The notes beneath the pieces were generated by a model. That model saw nothing but the letters and a program-made list of their open reading frames with translations. It had not been told where the DNA came from and did not search any database. A stretch of 64,000 bases of DNA from Morella rubra (lineage: Eukaryota > Streptophyta > Magnoliopsida > Fagales > Myricaceae). The position numbers were made by a program, and so were the translations under genes. The stretch covers positions 12,648,271 through 12,712,270 of the forward strand of contig CM025854.1 of NCBI GenBank assembly GCA_003952965.2, read 5' to 3'. Numbering within the stretch: the stretch's first letter is position 1; each line of letters opens with the position of its first letter. This document shows, piece by piece, positions 53,109 to 64,000 of this stretch.

Positions 53109-54146
53109 TGTTAGATGTATGCCCTTAAAATCAATCATTTTGAATAATTATGAGATAATTATTGGGGTTAAATACACTTTGCCCCCTTATCTTTGGGGTC
53201 ATTTACACTTTGTACCTTGATGTATTATTTTTGAGACATTGGACTCATAAAGTTACACATTTTTTCAATTTGGATCCCAAACCCAAATTGCCCGTCAATT
53301 TAGACAAATTTCGTCAAAATTTTTACGCATTGCAACTCATGTTTTGACAGAATCTATCTAAATTGACGGGCAATTTGGATACGGGGTCCAAATTGAAAAA
53401 ATGTGTAAGTTAAGGGGTCCAATATCTCAAAAATAATACAGCGGGGTGCAAAGTGTAAATGACCCCAAAGATAAGGGGGCAAAATGTATTTAACCCTAAT
53501 TATTGTTATTGATTAATCACTTGTATATTATTTTAGGTACATGCAATGACATAAGATGTCATATTTTGCAATGACATAAGATGTCATATTGTTGAGCAAG
53601 ATTGTAGAAAAGTCAGCCAATGATTAATGAATCGGAGGCGGGGAGTATGACTTTTCAGATCATTGTTGACTCATTTTATTCTAGACCGAGATACATGATA
53701 ATGTATAAATAGGTCTACACTCATTGTGCCTCTATAAGATAGAATGATGGACTTCGTTATTGAGGTGGTGACCTTAAACAGATGAATGGGTGTAATGTAA
53801 TAGTACATGCACTAAACCGAATCAAATATAAATACCGTCTAGAAACGATAACTGATGTAGAGAATGACATTCAGTATAATTAGTTTATGTTGTCTTTAGA
53901 CTTGAAAGAGTTATGCAGATTTGTTTGTTATGTGCTTGTGCTTTGACTAAGTCATTTAGTGATGATCTTCACAGATCAAATATTCTAGATAATGTTGGGT
54001 CTTGTGCATAGTAAGTAAATTTATATAATTGCTCAATATGGAATCCACTAGTCTCTTGATGAGGCAGTATATTCATTATGTCTATATATTGTTGGACTCA
54101 AATAAAAACGCTATGCAGCGAGATTTTGTGAAACATGCTTTCACAG

Positions 54147-54181
<35 letters not shown>

Positions 54182-54748
54182 GTAATTATTTTCAAAAATT
54201 ATTTTTTTAAACTTTTAGGAGTTCAACTAGGTATAGATTAAGAATTAAGAATTATATGAGTTAGGGACTTAATCGGAGATATTATTCTGGTCCTATTAGC
54301 TCTTATGGAATATAGTATAGTGGAATGATAAATAAGCGTATAATTGTTAGTAAAAGAAATTTCACAAAAATAATTTCATTATCTCAGGGGTCAATTGTAA
54401 TATGTTAATGGACATAATCACAATTTGCAGAAGCCCATAAATTTGGATTACAAAATATAAAGGGGTTTGATGAAAAAAAAAAATTTCATAACGATCCTAC
54501 AGCCGAGATTTGAGGTCCCTAAAGATCCCACACATAAGCACAGGTGAGTTCTGAGCCAGCCATTTTAAATAGCTCAAAAATTTATTTTGAGGAAAACGAG
54601 AATTCATTTTCACATGAGATTCTCTCTCTCTAGAAAATCTCTCTCTAAACTCTCTTAAAAAATTTATTCGTAGATCTGAAGGAGGCAGAACGCTTGGGCT
54701 GCTTTGATTCAAATTTACTATTTTTGCTGCGATCTTGTGCTCTAACTT
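53109..54748 (+). mobile_element. Copia 3' LTR carrying a nested MITE
   Basis: Starts TGTTAGATGTATGCCC, TATAAATAG at 53704-53712, ends near GCTGCGATCTTGTGCTCTAAC. About 1.3 kb without the MITE at 53165-53496. Same family as 30927-32198 and 55284-56525. A (TA)14 run lies at 54151-54178. Confidence 0.85.
53165..53496. mobile_element. Mutator-type MITE nested in the copia LTR
   Basis: 332 bp; left arm GGGTTAAATACACTTTGCCC pairs with right arm GGGCAAAATGTATTTAACCC, arms about 140 bp. Perfect 9-bp duplication TAATTATTG (53156-53164, 53497-53505). The sister LTR at 55284 shows the empty site (AGATAATTATTATTTTAG). Confidence 0.92.
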
Positions 54749-54749
54749 T

Positions 54750-55270
54750 TAGATGGCTGACAAATTTACTATTTCCGAGCTACAACATTCTCTAAGCTTT
54801 TTACTCATTGTCTAAAACTCTCTTCACATATTCATCACTTTCAAGCTTTTGCCTTATTGTGAGCTTTTGAAAATAGTTTAAATTGTATTATCAACTCTTC
54901 AAGACAATTTCTTGTTGCTTTTTTCAACATAGACAAAGTGTAAACAAAAAGTGTATTCACTCTTGAAACTTTGTTATGGGCATATCACCAAAGGGATTGA
55001 AGCTTCGGAAGGTGATCTTAAGCTTTGTGTAAAAGCTATTCCCTTGGCTAGAAGCATTAATAGTGGAAAGTCTCAAGGCTCGGTGAAAGAGAGTGAGGGG
55101 TGGACGTAGGCATGGTTGCCGAACCACCTAAAAATCCAAGCAGGTGATATCTCTAACCCTATTTCTTTACTTATTGCTTATTGGTTGATATAATAGATTT
55201 CATGATAGGGTTTTCGAAAAGTTTTTAAAACCCAATTTAGCCCCCTTTAGGTTATCTTAATCCTTGGATT
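54750..55270 (+). mobile_element. SIRE-like LTR fragment
   Basis: AGTCTCAAGGCTCGGTGAAAG, GAGGGGTGGACGTAGGC, GCCGAACCACCTAAAAATC and CCCAATTTAGCCCCC track the 3' half of the solo LTR at 9588-10862. Confidence 0.7.
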
Positions 55271-55283
55271 TGAAAAATCTCTT

Positions 55284-56525
55284 TGTTAGATATATGCCCT
55301 CAAAACAAATCCTTTTGAATAATTATGAGATAATTATTATTTTAGATTAATTACTTATATATATTGTTTTATAAATTATTAGGTATTTGTAATGACATAA
55401 GATATAAAATATTGTTGAGCAACATTGTAGAAAAATCAGGCTGATGATTAATGAATCAAATGAGAGGAGTATGATTTTTTGGATCCTTGTTGACTCACTG
55501 TGTTTTAGACCGAGATCATAATAATGTATAAATAGGTCTACACTCGTTGTGCCTCTATAAGATAAAATGATAGACTCCGTCATTGAGGTGGTGACTTTAA
55601 ACAAACAAGTGGGTGCACTGTAAGAGTACATGCAATGAACTGGATCAAACATAAATACCTTCTGAAAATGATCACTGATGTAGATAATGTTAATCAGCAC
55701 AATTAGCTTATGTTGTCTTTAGAACTGAGGAAGTTATGTAGATTTGCTTGTTGTGTGCTTGTGCTATGACTGGATCTTTTGGTGATGCTCTTCACAGATC
55801 AAATATTACAGATAATGTTGGGTCTTGTGCATAGTAAGTGGATTTGTGTAATTGCTCAATATGGAATCTACCAGTCACTTGTTGAGGCAGTATATTCGTT
55901 ATGTCTGTATAATCTTGGACTCAAATAAAAATATTGTCCAACGAAATTTTGTGAAAATGGTTTTCCTTGTTTTTATTTACTTATATATATAGTAAGTAAA
56001 AATAAAAATATATTTATTTGAAAAAATTTATTTTGAAATTTTTTGGAAATCCAAGTAGGTACAAACTGATAATTAATAATTGTATGAGCTAGGGATTTAA
56101 TCAAAAAGGATATAATAATCATATAATTATTAGCAAAATGGACTTCACAAAAATAATCTCATTATCTCGGGGGTCAATTGTGATATGTTAATGGACATGA
56201 TCACAATTTATAGAAGCATATAAATTCGAAATACAGAATATGAGAGAGTTAATCAAAAAGAATTTTTCATGATGATCCTACGGCTAAGATTTGATGTCCC
56301 TAAGGATCCCATGGACAAGCACAATCGAAGCTTTTAGCGAGCTATTATAAATATCTCGAAGCTTTCATTTGAGAAAAGAGTAGAACATAACGTGAGAAAT
56401 TTCTCTACAATTTTTCTCTAAAAAAATTTATGTCCAGAACTGTGTTCATGAATCTATAGAAGGCAACACGCTTGGGCTGCTCTGATTCAACGATCCATGT
56501 TCCGCTGCAACTCTATGCCTATAGG
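55284..56525 (+). mobile_element. Copia LTR, second copy in tandem
   Basis: Starts TGTTAGATATATGCCC, TATAAATAG at 55527-55535, ends near CATGTTCCGCTGCA. Closely similar to 53109-54748, same orientation, separated by about 0.5 kb. No matching target duplication found. Confidence 0.8.
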
Positions 56526-58440
56526 GTCTCATAGGGTCCCCGACCTAGGCCCTTAACCAATGCCTGAACCCCTTACAAGTACAACTTATGAGTACACGCT
56601 GCAAGACCACACCTTAAGGTAAGTGCTCAATTTGGTAGCCCATTGAGGTATTAATCATATACTCAAGCTTTTTTCATGGTTTTTTGATATAAAGAAAGAT
56701 AAATTAAAAGCATGAAGGATGGTTAAGAAGGTGGAGGAATAAAACCACAAGCCTAAGCTTGAATGGGCTAACATCTGAAACTAGCCAAAAACCTGAGGCT
56801 TTGTAAGCCTTGAGCTTGTAGAACTGGACTCTGAAACAAGCTCAATACTTACAGATAACCAAGCCTAAGCCACCAAAGATGAGCCTAGACCTGATAGGCA
56901 GAACCTTGACAAGTAGAAGACCAAAGCTCGAGAGAACCACGCCTGAACTAAATACCCTTACTACTTACCAATGAATCTGGCACGATGTTAATGAGAAGCC
57001 AAGAGCTTGAAGACCCCTTCAAGTTAGTCTAAGTGACTTTTCATTGCAATCACACTTTGGCTTCTTTGTCAAGGGAAAGACCAAGGAACAAGAGACTCAA
57101 GCTCCTGCCAAATACCCTTTCCCAAGCCAATGAACCACTAGTGTAAGGACCACCGCTAACCTACTAGTTTTCCCTAGACTTGAGAGAAGCCCAAACTAGA
57201 TTCTAGCATGAAAGAACCACGTTCATGCTAGGCCAAGGGTGGTGACAGGGTTTGGCTTGCATCGATAGAAAAGGCACTAAGGCCAAAAGCTCCTGCGAGA
57301 CTCTACTCAATAAATTTTCAATGGATGCCTTACAATGGTGCCATAAAAGGGGTATTTATACTACCTCTATGGGTCTGGGCGGCAAAGACCTTCTTTGTAG
57401 AGGAAAGACTTGATTGCCTCTCAAAATTCAAATCTCCTAAGATCAAGGAAAAACCAAAAGGAAAGATCTTGAAAGGATTCTTCCTTGGTGGCCAAAACTT
57501 GCCTAAATAGGAGCCAATCAATCAAAGATTGATTTGCTCTTATTTGACTCTAATATGGCCGGCCATATGCTTCCATAATGGGAGCTAACCCTAATTCCCA
57601 CATGTGCTAAAATCTCCTAACTTTAATCAAGGATCAATCTTCCCAAATAGGACCAAGATTTTTTCTTTAATTGTCTTAAACCAACATGATAAGTTATTTG
57701 ACTAAAAAGCAATAAATATAACTCCCATAAATATAGGGATGGGTCACCTGCTAAAATCTCCTAACTTCAATCAAGGATCAATCTTCCCAAATAGGACCAA
57801 GATTGGGACCAATAAACATAACTCCCATAATTTGATATAGGGATGGGTCACCTGCTAAAAGGTTCTTCAAATTAATTGCAACCCAATGGTTCGGCCATAT
57901 AGGGATGGGTCACCTTATATGGTTCTTCATTGTCGCCCATGGTGGTTGCCATCGTCGTGCTCCACCGTTGCCGCTACTGCTCCACCACCTTGTGGGCTAG
58001 TGATGTTAATCAACTCCTTGTGGCTTCTTAGATATTTTGGAATCAACCCTCTATGTGCTCCATTGTGCAACCCTGCTTCTGTGGTCTTAGGGTGGTGCTA
58101 CCAATTTTCACCATTTGGTCTTGGGAACCTTCCCGAATCAACTCTTCATGGGCTTTTGTTGGCATCGCCGTGGCCGATGGCCATGTGGTGGTGCTATCAA
58201 TATGCTTTGTCAAACATCCCGAGTCTCTTAGAATCAACCCTCCATAGGTCCATCCTATGTCATGCAGTAGCTTGTTGTCTCGGTTGGTTATGTCTGAAGG
58301 CCAATACCATGCCAAATTGTCTCTTGGCACTCCATGAGCAAGCCTCTCCACCCCTAAGGCCTTGTCAAGCATGCTTGAAATCCTTGTTGCTTTAAGTTTC
58401 TAGGTGGGTTCCTGTCCAGGTGGCGGGCAGGGCTGTTGGG
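56526..58440. other. Unassigned repeat-like region, no supported gene
   Basis: 57700-57870 repeats ATAGGGATGGGTCACCTGCTA and TCAATCTTCCCAAATAGGACC two to three times. Open frames at 57886-58395 (plus) and 58372-58043 (minus) overlap in opposite directions with no domain I recognise. Confidence 0.45.
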
Positions 58441-59759
58441 TGTGAGCCCTCCTCAAGGATGAGATCCCCTGGGTTGCCCACATGGGCTAGTGGGTAGGGC
58501 AACACAAGTCCTACCCGAATCCAGCCCGAGACCCGTATGGGCTATGGATTAGGTACTACCCTAATCCATATTTGTAGCCTGATCGGTTGACTAGTCTGAA
58601 TCGGTTTGACTGGGTTGATAAAAAAAATTCAAATTTTTTTTAAGAGATTTAATATAAATGTTAAATGAGATTCATCAAACGAAAATTAAATCTCATGGCC
58701 TTTCATTGTTAGTATATGAGAACTTTATTTGATTGACGTTGGTTAAAACTAAAATAGTCAAGGTTAATTTTGATCTTTTAATTTGTAGTTGTATTTAGTT
58801 AGCATATAACTTCATAGTTGTAATTATGTCTTGTTTATTCATGAAGATTCAAGTACGTTAAAGCACTGCATGGTTCAAGCTTCTCAACATGGTATAAGTA
58901 TGTCTGGAGCATCTGTAGTTTGATTAAAGTCCTCCTACAGTATGTCATTGCGAAGTGGAGCACTGGTTACTTTGAGGTTGACAAAGTTTTGTCGGAGTTT
59001 GCTTGAGGTTTACTAAGAATAACGTAAACTAGTATGACCATTTCTAACTACTTCAGGAATGCCCCAAATTAATATTGTCTTCGTGATTCCCACCTCAGAA
59101 GCCTAGGATATAAAAATTGTTTCCTTTTACTTTGTCTTTTTAAGTTCCTTTGTATATTTCAGAGAATAAGCCTCCATAATCTTCCTCTTCTATGCTTTCT
59201 ATAATTGTTTATGTAGTTTATTCTGTATGAATTAAAATGTACAAAAAAGATATTGTACTTGTTCTTTACTTTTCTATCAGGGTTTTGGATCACATCAAGT
59301 TTACTCGCTTAGGTCTTAAGGTTTATCAAAAGTGCTGGTACCTAAGATGGTTTGTGTGACTCTGGTTTGGTGGAATTGGATGTGAAATTTCACAGGAGAG
59401 ACTACATTCGAGATCAATGGTGAAGGTTCTAGTGTGTTTGAATGGAAGAGACCGAGTCTTGTTCCTTGCAAGATTGTAGATCCATATCCAAGATTTGGGT
59501 AATAAGTCAGTGAGTTAGAATAGCATGAGGTTTGTGTATATCTAACGGATCACTATGTACTTAGTGTTCTTATTTCAGTGAAAAGCTTTCCTGGTCACAA
59601 GGCCCATAGAGTTTTTCTTCTTGAAGTGTGTCTTCAAAAAGTTTCTCTTCGTAACCAATCTATGTGTCATTTGTGTGTGATTATTTTGATTATCATTGTT
59701 GAAATTATTAATATAGATTGAATAATAAATCTGTCTAATATTTTCTTTAAGTTTAAGAT
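58441..59759. other. Unassigned, probably LTR retrotransposon-derived
   Basis: No frame survives. Taken with 60440-60500 (AAAATCTATTCACCCTCCTC, a SIRE-like LTR 3' signature), this may be an old LTR interrupted by the MITE that follows. Confidence 0.3.
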
Positions 59760-60282
59760 GGGTTAATTATAATTTTCTCCCTCAAACTGCCACTCGATTC
59801 TCAAATATCTCTACAAACTTTAACTCGTTGTAACTCACCTTCATAAACTATACTTCTCATTGCGATTTCATCCCTCAACTAATTGAAGCCATTATATCGA
59901 ACGATTTCTATCCCACATAATAACACATGACCTTCCTTACGTGAAAAGATAATTTTACCCTCGTCTGAGTCTTCTCTAGCCTTCCACAGTTCTTCTAGCA
60001 ATTCGTAGAGCCAAAAAATAATATGAAGTTAGCTGATTTTTTTAATTAAAAAAAAAGATGACTCACTTAGAATCGAAATGATCAAATTTGTCTTTTTAAG
60101 TAAGGAGAAGGTCACGTGTCATTTACGTGGGACAAAAACGTTTGATATAACAACTTCAGTAGGTTAGGGATGAAATTGCAATGGGAAGTATAGTTTATGG
60201 GGGTGAGTTGCAACGATTTAAATTTTGTGGGGGTATTTGAGAATCGGGTGATAGTTTGAGGGAAAAAAATTATAATTAACCC
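59760..60282. mobile_element. Mutator-type MITE
   Basis: 523 bp; left GGGTTAATTATAATTTTCTCCC pairs with right GGGAAAAAAATTATAATTAACCC. Inverted arms extend over 170 bp (CTCAAACTGCCACTCGATTC against GAATCGGGTGATAGTTTGAG). A 9-bp target duplication is not perfect (GTTTAAGAT vs TTTAAAGAC). Confidence 0.75.
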
Positions 60283-60835
60283 TTTAAAGACAGTTATCTT
60301 GAATATCTTGAAGCTTTGATAAAAAGATTTATTGCTTCATTGTTTTTCTTGTTATCCACATATATAAAATCTTGGATAAGATTTTGAGTTCTTGAACTTG
60401 CTGATATTCTTGAACTTGAGTGAGTGTAGTAAACTGTTAAGAACAAAAAAAGAATTTGAAAAATCTATTCACCCTCCTCTAGGTTTGGGTGTCTATATTG
60501 AGTCTTAAATCGCCTAGTTCGTATTTGTCTCATGTACTTCTTGTGAAGATAACATGTATGAGTAATGTAGATGCTGACTAAAATAGCAATACCGACCCAT
60601 TACAAAATCATTTAGACAATGCTTGCACTTACCAAATAAACACGTCCACTAAATAGTGAAAATTGTGTTTATGTTGGGAAAAGAAATATCAATAATCATG
60701 AATTTTATATGTATGATATACAACATGTAATGTGATCATGATAATTAGATCTACTTGCTTTTATAAGCTGTGCCATGATTACTAAAATAGGATTATGTGT
60801 ACATAAGTTAAAATTTCTTGATACCCATTGCAAAT
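60283..60835. other. AT-rich DNA with SIRE-like LTR end signature
   Basis: CTATTCACCCTCCTCTAGG near 60465 resembles the C-rich end of copia LTRs. Nothing else is recognised. Confidence 0.3.
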
Positions 60836-60836
60836 C

Positions 60837-61270
60837 GGGGCTCAAATAGGTAGGTAGGTGAGTCAATGGCCTAAGGCCCCTAATTATGAGGGTCTTATAT
60901 TATAGCAAAATTAAAATTAAAAAGAAAAAAAGCTTAAACTTTTTGAAATAAAACTTAATAAAGAACTACAAATAGGAACATTTAAAAATTAGTTTACAAA
61001 ATTGAAATTTAAAATAAAAAAAATTGGACATCGTTGAAATTACCACCATCATCTAATAACATTTTGACTCTATCAGTTTTTAGGTCTCTTTTCAAAATAA
61101 TAACATAATTCCCAATAAATTATTCTCTTAAAACTTAGAATAATACTTACTATTTTGCATTTAAAAAGATAATAAACAAATTTATGGTTTAATTTTTAAA
61201 TTTATTTTTTAAATTAAAAGGCTTCATTTTTATGATTTGTCTAAGGCTCCAAAAATGTTGAGCCGCCCTA
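60837..61270. mobile_element. Possible hAT-like MITE
   Basis: Left CGGGGCTCAAATAGG with GGCCTAAGGCCCC; the right end inverted reads TTAGGGCGGCTCAAC with GGAGCCTTAGAC. Flanks TTGCAAAT and CTGCAAAC are an imperfect 8-bp match. AT-rich interior. Confidence 0.4.
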
Positions 61271-62648
61271 ACTGCAAACACTGAATAAATGTTATATTGT
61301 GTATTTTTATTTGATTGCCGTGATTCAGTAGAAGCGAACTCCCATCCATTCATCGTATTTCTAAGATATCAAAAGTGAGATAACGCCAATACAGTAAAAC
61401 ACTGAACGGAGAGAACACATTCATTCGAGAATATAAATCTGTTTTCTAATAAACACGAAAGAAAAAAGGTAAACGACGTAATTTTGATTTTCGCTGATTT
61501 GGTTTGAAGACCTCTACTTTTAAAATTTTTATTTATAGAGATATGATACACCGCTTGTGGAATTAATACTGCGCTTGCAAGGATGTGGTGCTATCCCCAC
61601 TTATCTCCGGTGGCCGAGATCGAACAGCTGTTTTTTTTTAAATATATATATAAATAATTTTTTTTAATTAATTATTAAAAAAATAAAATTAGTTCCTCCA
61701 CTATCGGAGCTTGACACTTTGACATCCAAGATTTCTAATTTCTTTACATTTTATCTCTCAACTACTAAGTGTAATTGTTTATATTTTGCACTATGATAAT
61801 TTGGATAAAATTTTTTATTTTAATTTAACAAAATAACAACTTTACTTCATACAAAATATAATTATAAAAAAATTATATGATAAAATCGTCATTTTACTTG
61901 AACAAAATTAAAAATTACAATATAACAAAATTGATAGTTTAAAGTGCAAAGTATTATAACTCTCGAGAGACAAAAAGTGTATTTAAAAGTTAATTGTTTA
62001 TATTTTGAAGTTTTTTAAATTTATATTTTCTTTTAAATTTTTCTAATTTTTTACTCATAAATATTTACTTATATTTTTTAAATACAATTAATTGTGATTT
62101 TAATGACTGTATGAAGCCACGTATGATTAAAATAGGCTAAGTCAGACTTTTTCATCACCTATTAGACCGAAAATCAAGTGAGGTCTTGATTCCATAAACG
62201 GACGTAGCACTAGTCCTGAAAAAAAAAAAAAATGCCAAAATCACAGGGATGTAGTTTACATTTTCCCCGAAACAAGTTCAATAATCTCCACAGAAATGGA
62301 AGCTAATTGTACAAAATGCAGGAGACATGATGAGAACAGATAAGACGTCACAAATACTCGCAGAATATGGCACTACAATAAACATAACCAATTGCCCTAT
62401 GGCTGTGTAGTCACATAAGAAGAAGTGAGCTCTCTGCCCAAATGCCTGGCTACTTTCAGAGGAACTGCTATGGTTAGTCTAAGGCTTCCTAAAACGAATA
62501 AATGGAATTGTAGATCCATAAGCCATAGAAGTCAAGATAGCACAGAAGTCTCCAGAGTATCCATAACAATGTAGTTAAACAAAAGACACCTAAATATAGC
62601 GACTACTACAGAAAGACCTCTACAAAATCACCTGGTAGAAAGCCCATT
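61271..62648. other. Intergenic DNA and presumed 3' flank of the PMD-like gene
   Basis: 61620-62080 is extremely AT-rich. 62200-62648 is more balanced and likely holds the 3' UTR of the minus-strand gene. No coding frame. Confidence 0.45.
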
Positions 62649-64000
62649 TCATACCACTACGCTACAGTCACCCTTCTGTGCCATATCCTCACGAGTTACA
62701 AGAGATGATGTTTCGACAACATCTAGTTGTTCGTCAGCCGGCGGAGGATCGGTCTCACAATTATGACGTGAAAGCTGTGAGTCATCTACCTGATCACTTG
62801 CAACCAAAAGCTGTGATTCAATAATGTCCTCAGTTGCATCACATACCTCATTAGTGCCAACAGATTGCTGAGTTTCAATTACGTGCTTCGTTAAATCATG
62901 GAGCTGTGAGCAAAGAATATCTTTATTTGCATCAGAAAGCTGAGAATCGTTTACAGCCTTCAATGCATCAGAAAGCTGTGAGTCGTCAACCTCCTTATGT
63001 GCTTCAGGAAGCTTTTGATCATCAACCTTATCAGCTGCATGGATTAGTTCTTCCTCACCAGCTTCATAGCTTACAACTGCATTTCCTTCCTCACCACCAG
63101 TTGCATGACTTAGCTCTACATTTTCTTCCTCACCAGTTGCATGGGTTAGCTGTGGATGTTCAACCTCAGTGTCTTCATTGCAAAGCAGTGCAACCTCACC
63201 CCCATCTCCTGCATGGATTATCTGCAAAGGAGTGATTTCGTCATCTATAGGTTGTATTGACAAATGATCAACCTCTCTGTCATCATGGAGTAATTGTGGT
63301 TGATCACCATCGATGCTGGCACCGCCAAACTGAGATTGATCGTCATCGCTAGCTTCATTATAATGTAGTTGATCGTCCTTCCTGAATCGTTTTCCACTAC
63401 CCTTCCTTCTTACCCTCTCCTTTCCTCTTACCCTTTTCCCGAGTTCAGTTTCTGCACTTCCTGAAACTATAACCGGACCTCCAACTTGGTCCCTCAAACA
63501 TTCGTGTGCAATAAACCTGATCCTTGAAATTGATTCAATTTGTTGGGGATCCAACCCTTTTGTTGAGAATGTATCCGCTATATGTGCAATATCCCTCAAA
63601 CCAGCATTCTGCCAAAGTTTTAAAAAGGCATAATGTGAACATCCAAAATTAATTCAAAATTTATCAATAACTGAGAGCAAAGACTTACAGTTCTCTGAAA
63701 CTCAGATGAAAGAGAAATTGGCCTCCCCACAAATTTGCGAGTAATTCTAAGATACCACTGCATGTACTCACTCTCATCTGCACCATCATCACCTTCGACA
63801 ATATGCAGTCGCCGGTCCAACCATTCGTTAAGCTCCAATTCCATTTTCCCTGACAAGTCAACTCCACCATCAACACCACGACTCTTTCTCTCCCATCGCT
63901 GCACATCCTCTGGAACTGATTGAAGCATGCCATACTGCCTTAGGCAGCGATTTGGGAGATGTCTTTCTGCCTTGTCAAAGCATATCAACATTGTCTTTGA
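62649..64000 (-). CDS. Plant mobile domain (PMD)/MAIN-LIKE-type protein, 3' part, gene runs off the window
   Basis: Two exons on the minus strand: 64000-63689 (open at the right edge) and 63608-62649, joined by an 80-bp GT..AG intron in phase 0. The first gives MLICFDKAERHLPNRCLRQY, then DVQRWERKSRG and EYMQWYLRITRKFVGRPISL: the C-terminal part of the plant mobile domain found in MAIN/MAIL proteins and in proteins labelled serine/threonine phosphatase 7 long form homologs (typical text ICFDIVEWHLPDRVLRQFG). PMD proteins are nuclear and linked to transposon silencing and genome stability. Exon 2 (320 codons) begins NAGLRDIAHIADTF, has a basic patch GKRVRGKERVRRKGSGKRFR (possible nuclear signal), then about 230 acidic residues with degenerate repeats of VDDSQLSDA. 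It is host-like and intact here, but PMD also occurs in transposons, so a domesticated or element origin cannot be excluded. Confidence 0.8.

Noticed and set aside
57330-57521. Two opposed short frames at 57325-57521
   Set aside because: Mirror images in repeat-like DNA with no domain.
57886-58395. 169-aa plus-strand frame
   Set aside because: No recognisable domain, overlapped by an antisense frame of similar quality, and lies in repeat-like DNA.
62906-63235. 109-aa plus-strand frame rich in His, Gln and Leu
   Set aside because: Antisense shadow of the repetitive acidic tail of the PMD-like gene.

Overview
This is nuclear DNA from a flowering plant, very probably a eudicot with a large, repeat-rich genome. 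The genes are split by long AT-rich introns with GT..AG junctions, and the products are plant organelle enzymes. Most of the rest is LTR retrotransposon debris (Ty1-copia and Ty3-gypsy), hAT-like and Mutator-like elements and MITEs. I cannot name the species from sequence alone.

Three host genes can be supported, all on the minus strand. (1) 343-7013: a 13-exon peroxisomal/glyoxysomal citrate synthase with an N-terminal PTS2. Every exon joins in phase, but two small coding deletions (-2 near 2865, -1 near 2391) break the frame. (2) 28653-46495: COQ3, the mitochondrial ubiquinone-biosynthesis O-methyltransferase. It has nine exons encoding 323 aa, stretched over about 18 kb because its introns hold a solo LTR, MITEs, a TRIM and an inverted pair of copia remnants. 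(3) 62649-64000 and beyond the right edge: the 3' part of a gene resembling the plant mobile domain (PMD)/MAIN-LIKE family, ending in a long acidic tail of degenerate repeats.

Layout: 0.3-7 kb citrate synthase; 7-9.3 kb AT-rich intergenic DNA; 9.3-16.5 kb nested LTR elements (a solo LTR with 5-bp TSD, a plus-strand gypsy integrase/chromodomain remnant, a minus-strand gypsy gag-protease remnant); 16.9-17.6 kb a GC-richer, possibly organelle-derived patch; 18.4-21.4 kb a long gypsy-type LTR-like block; 22.1-27.7 kb a decayed copia element with a foreign insert; 28.6-46.5 kb COQ3; 46.9-50.7 kb two hAT-like elements with perfect 8-bp TSDs; 51.2-52.9 kb a truncated Mutator-like element; 52.9-56.5 kb copia LTRs and a SIRE-like LTR fragment; 56.5-62.6 kb unassigned repeats and MITEs; 62.6-64 kb the PMD-like gene.

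The three genes do not form a pathway or cluster: one enzyme acts in peroxisomal acetyl-CoA metabolism, one in mitochondrial quinone synthesis, and one is probably nuclear. I found no convincing new biological system. The strongest unusual signals are the lesions in citrate synthase, the paired hAT elements that share internal sequence but not termini, the copia foldback inside COQ3, and a gag-protease-only gypsy remnant.
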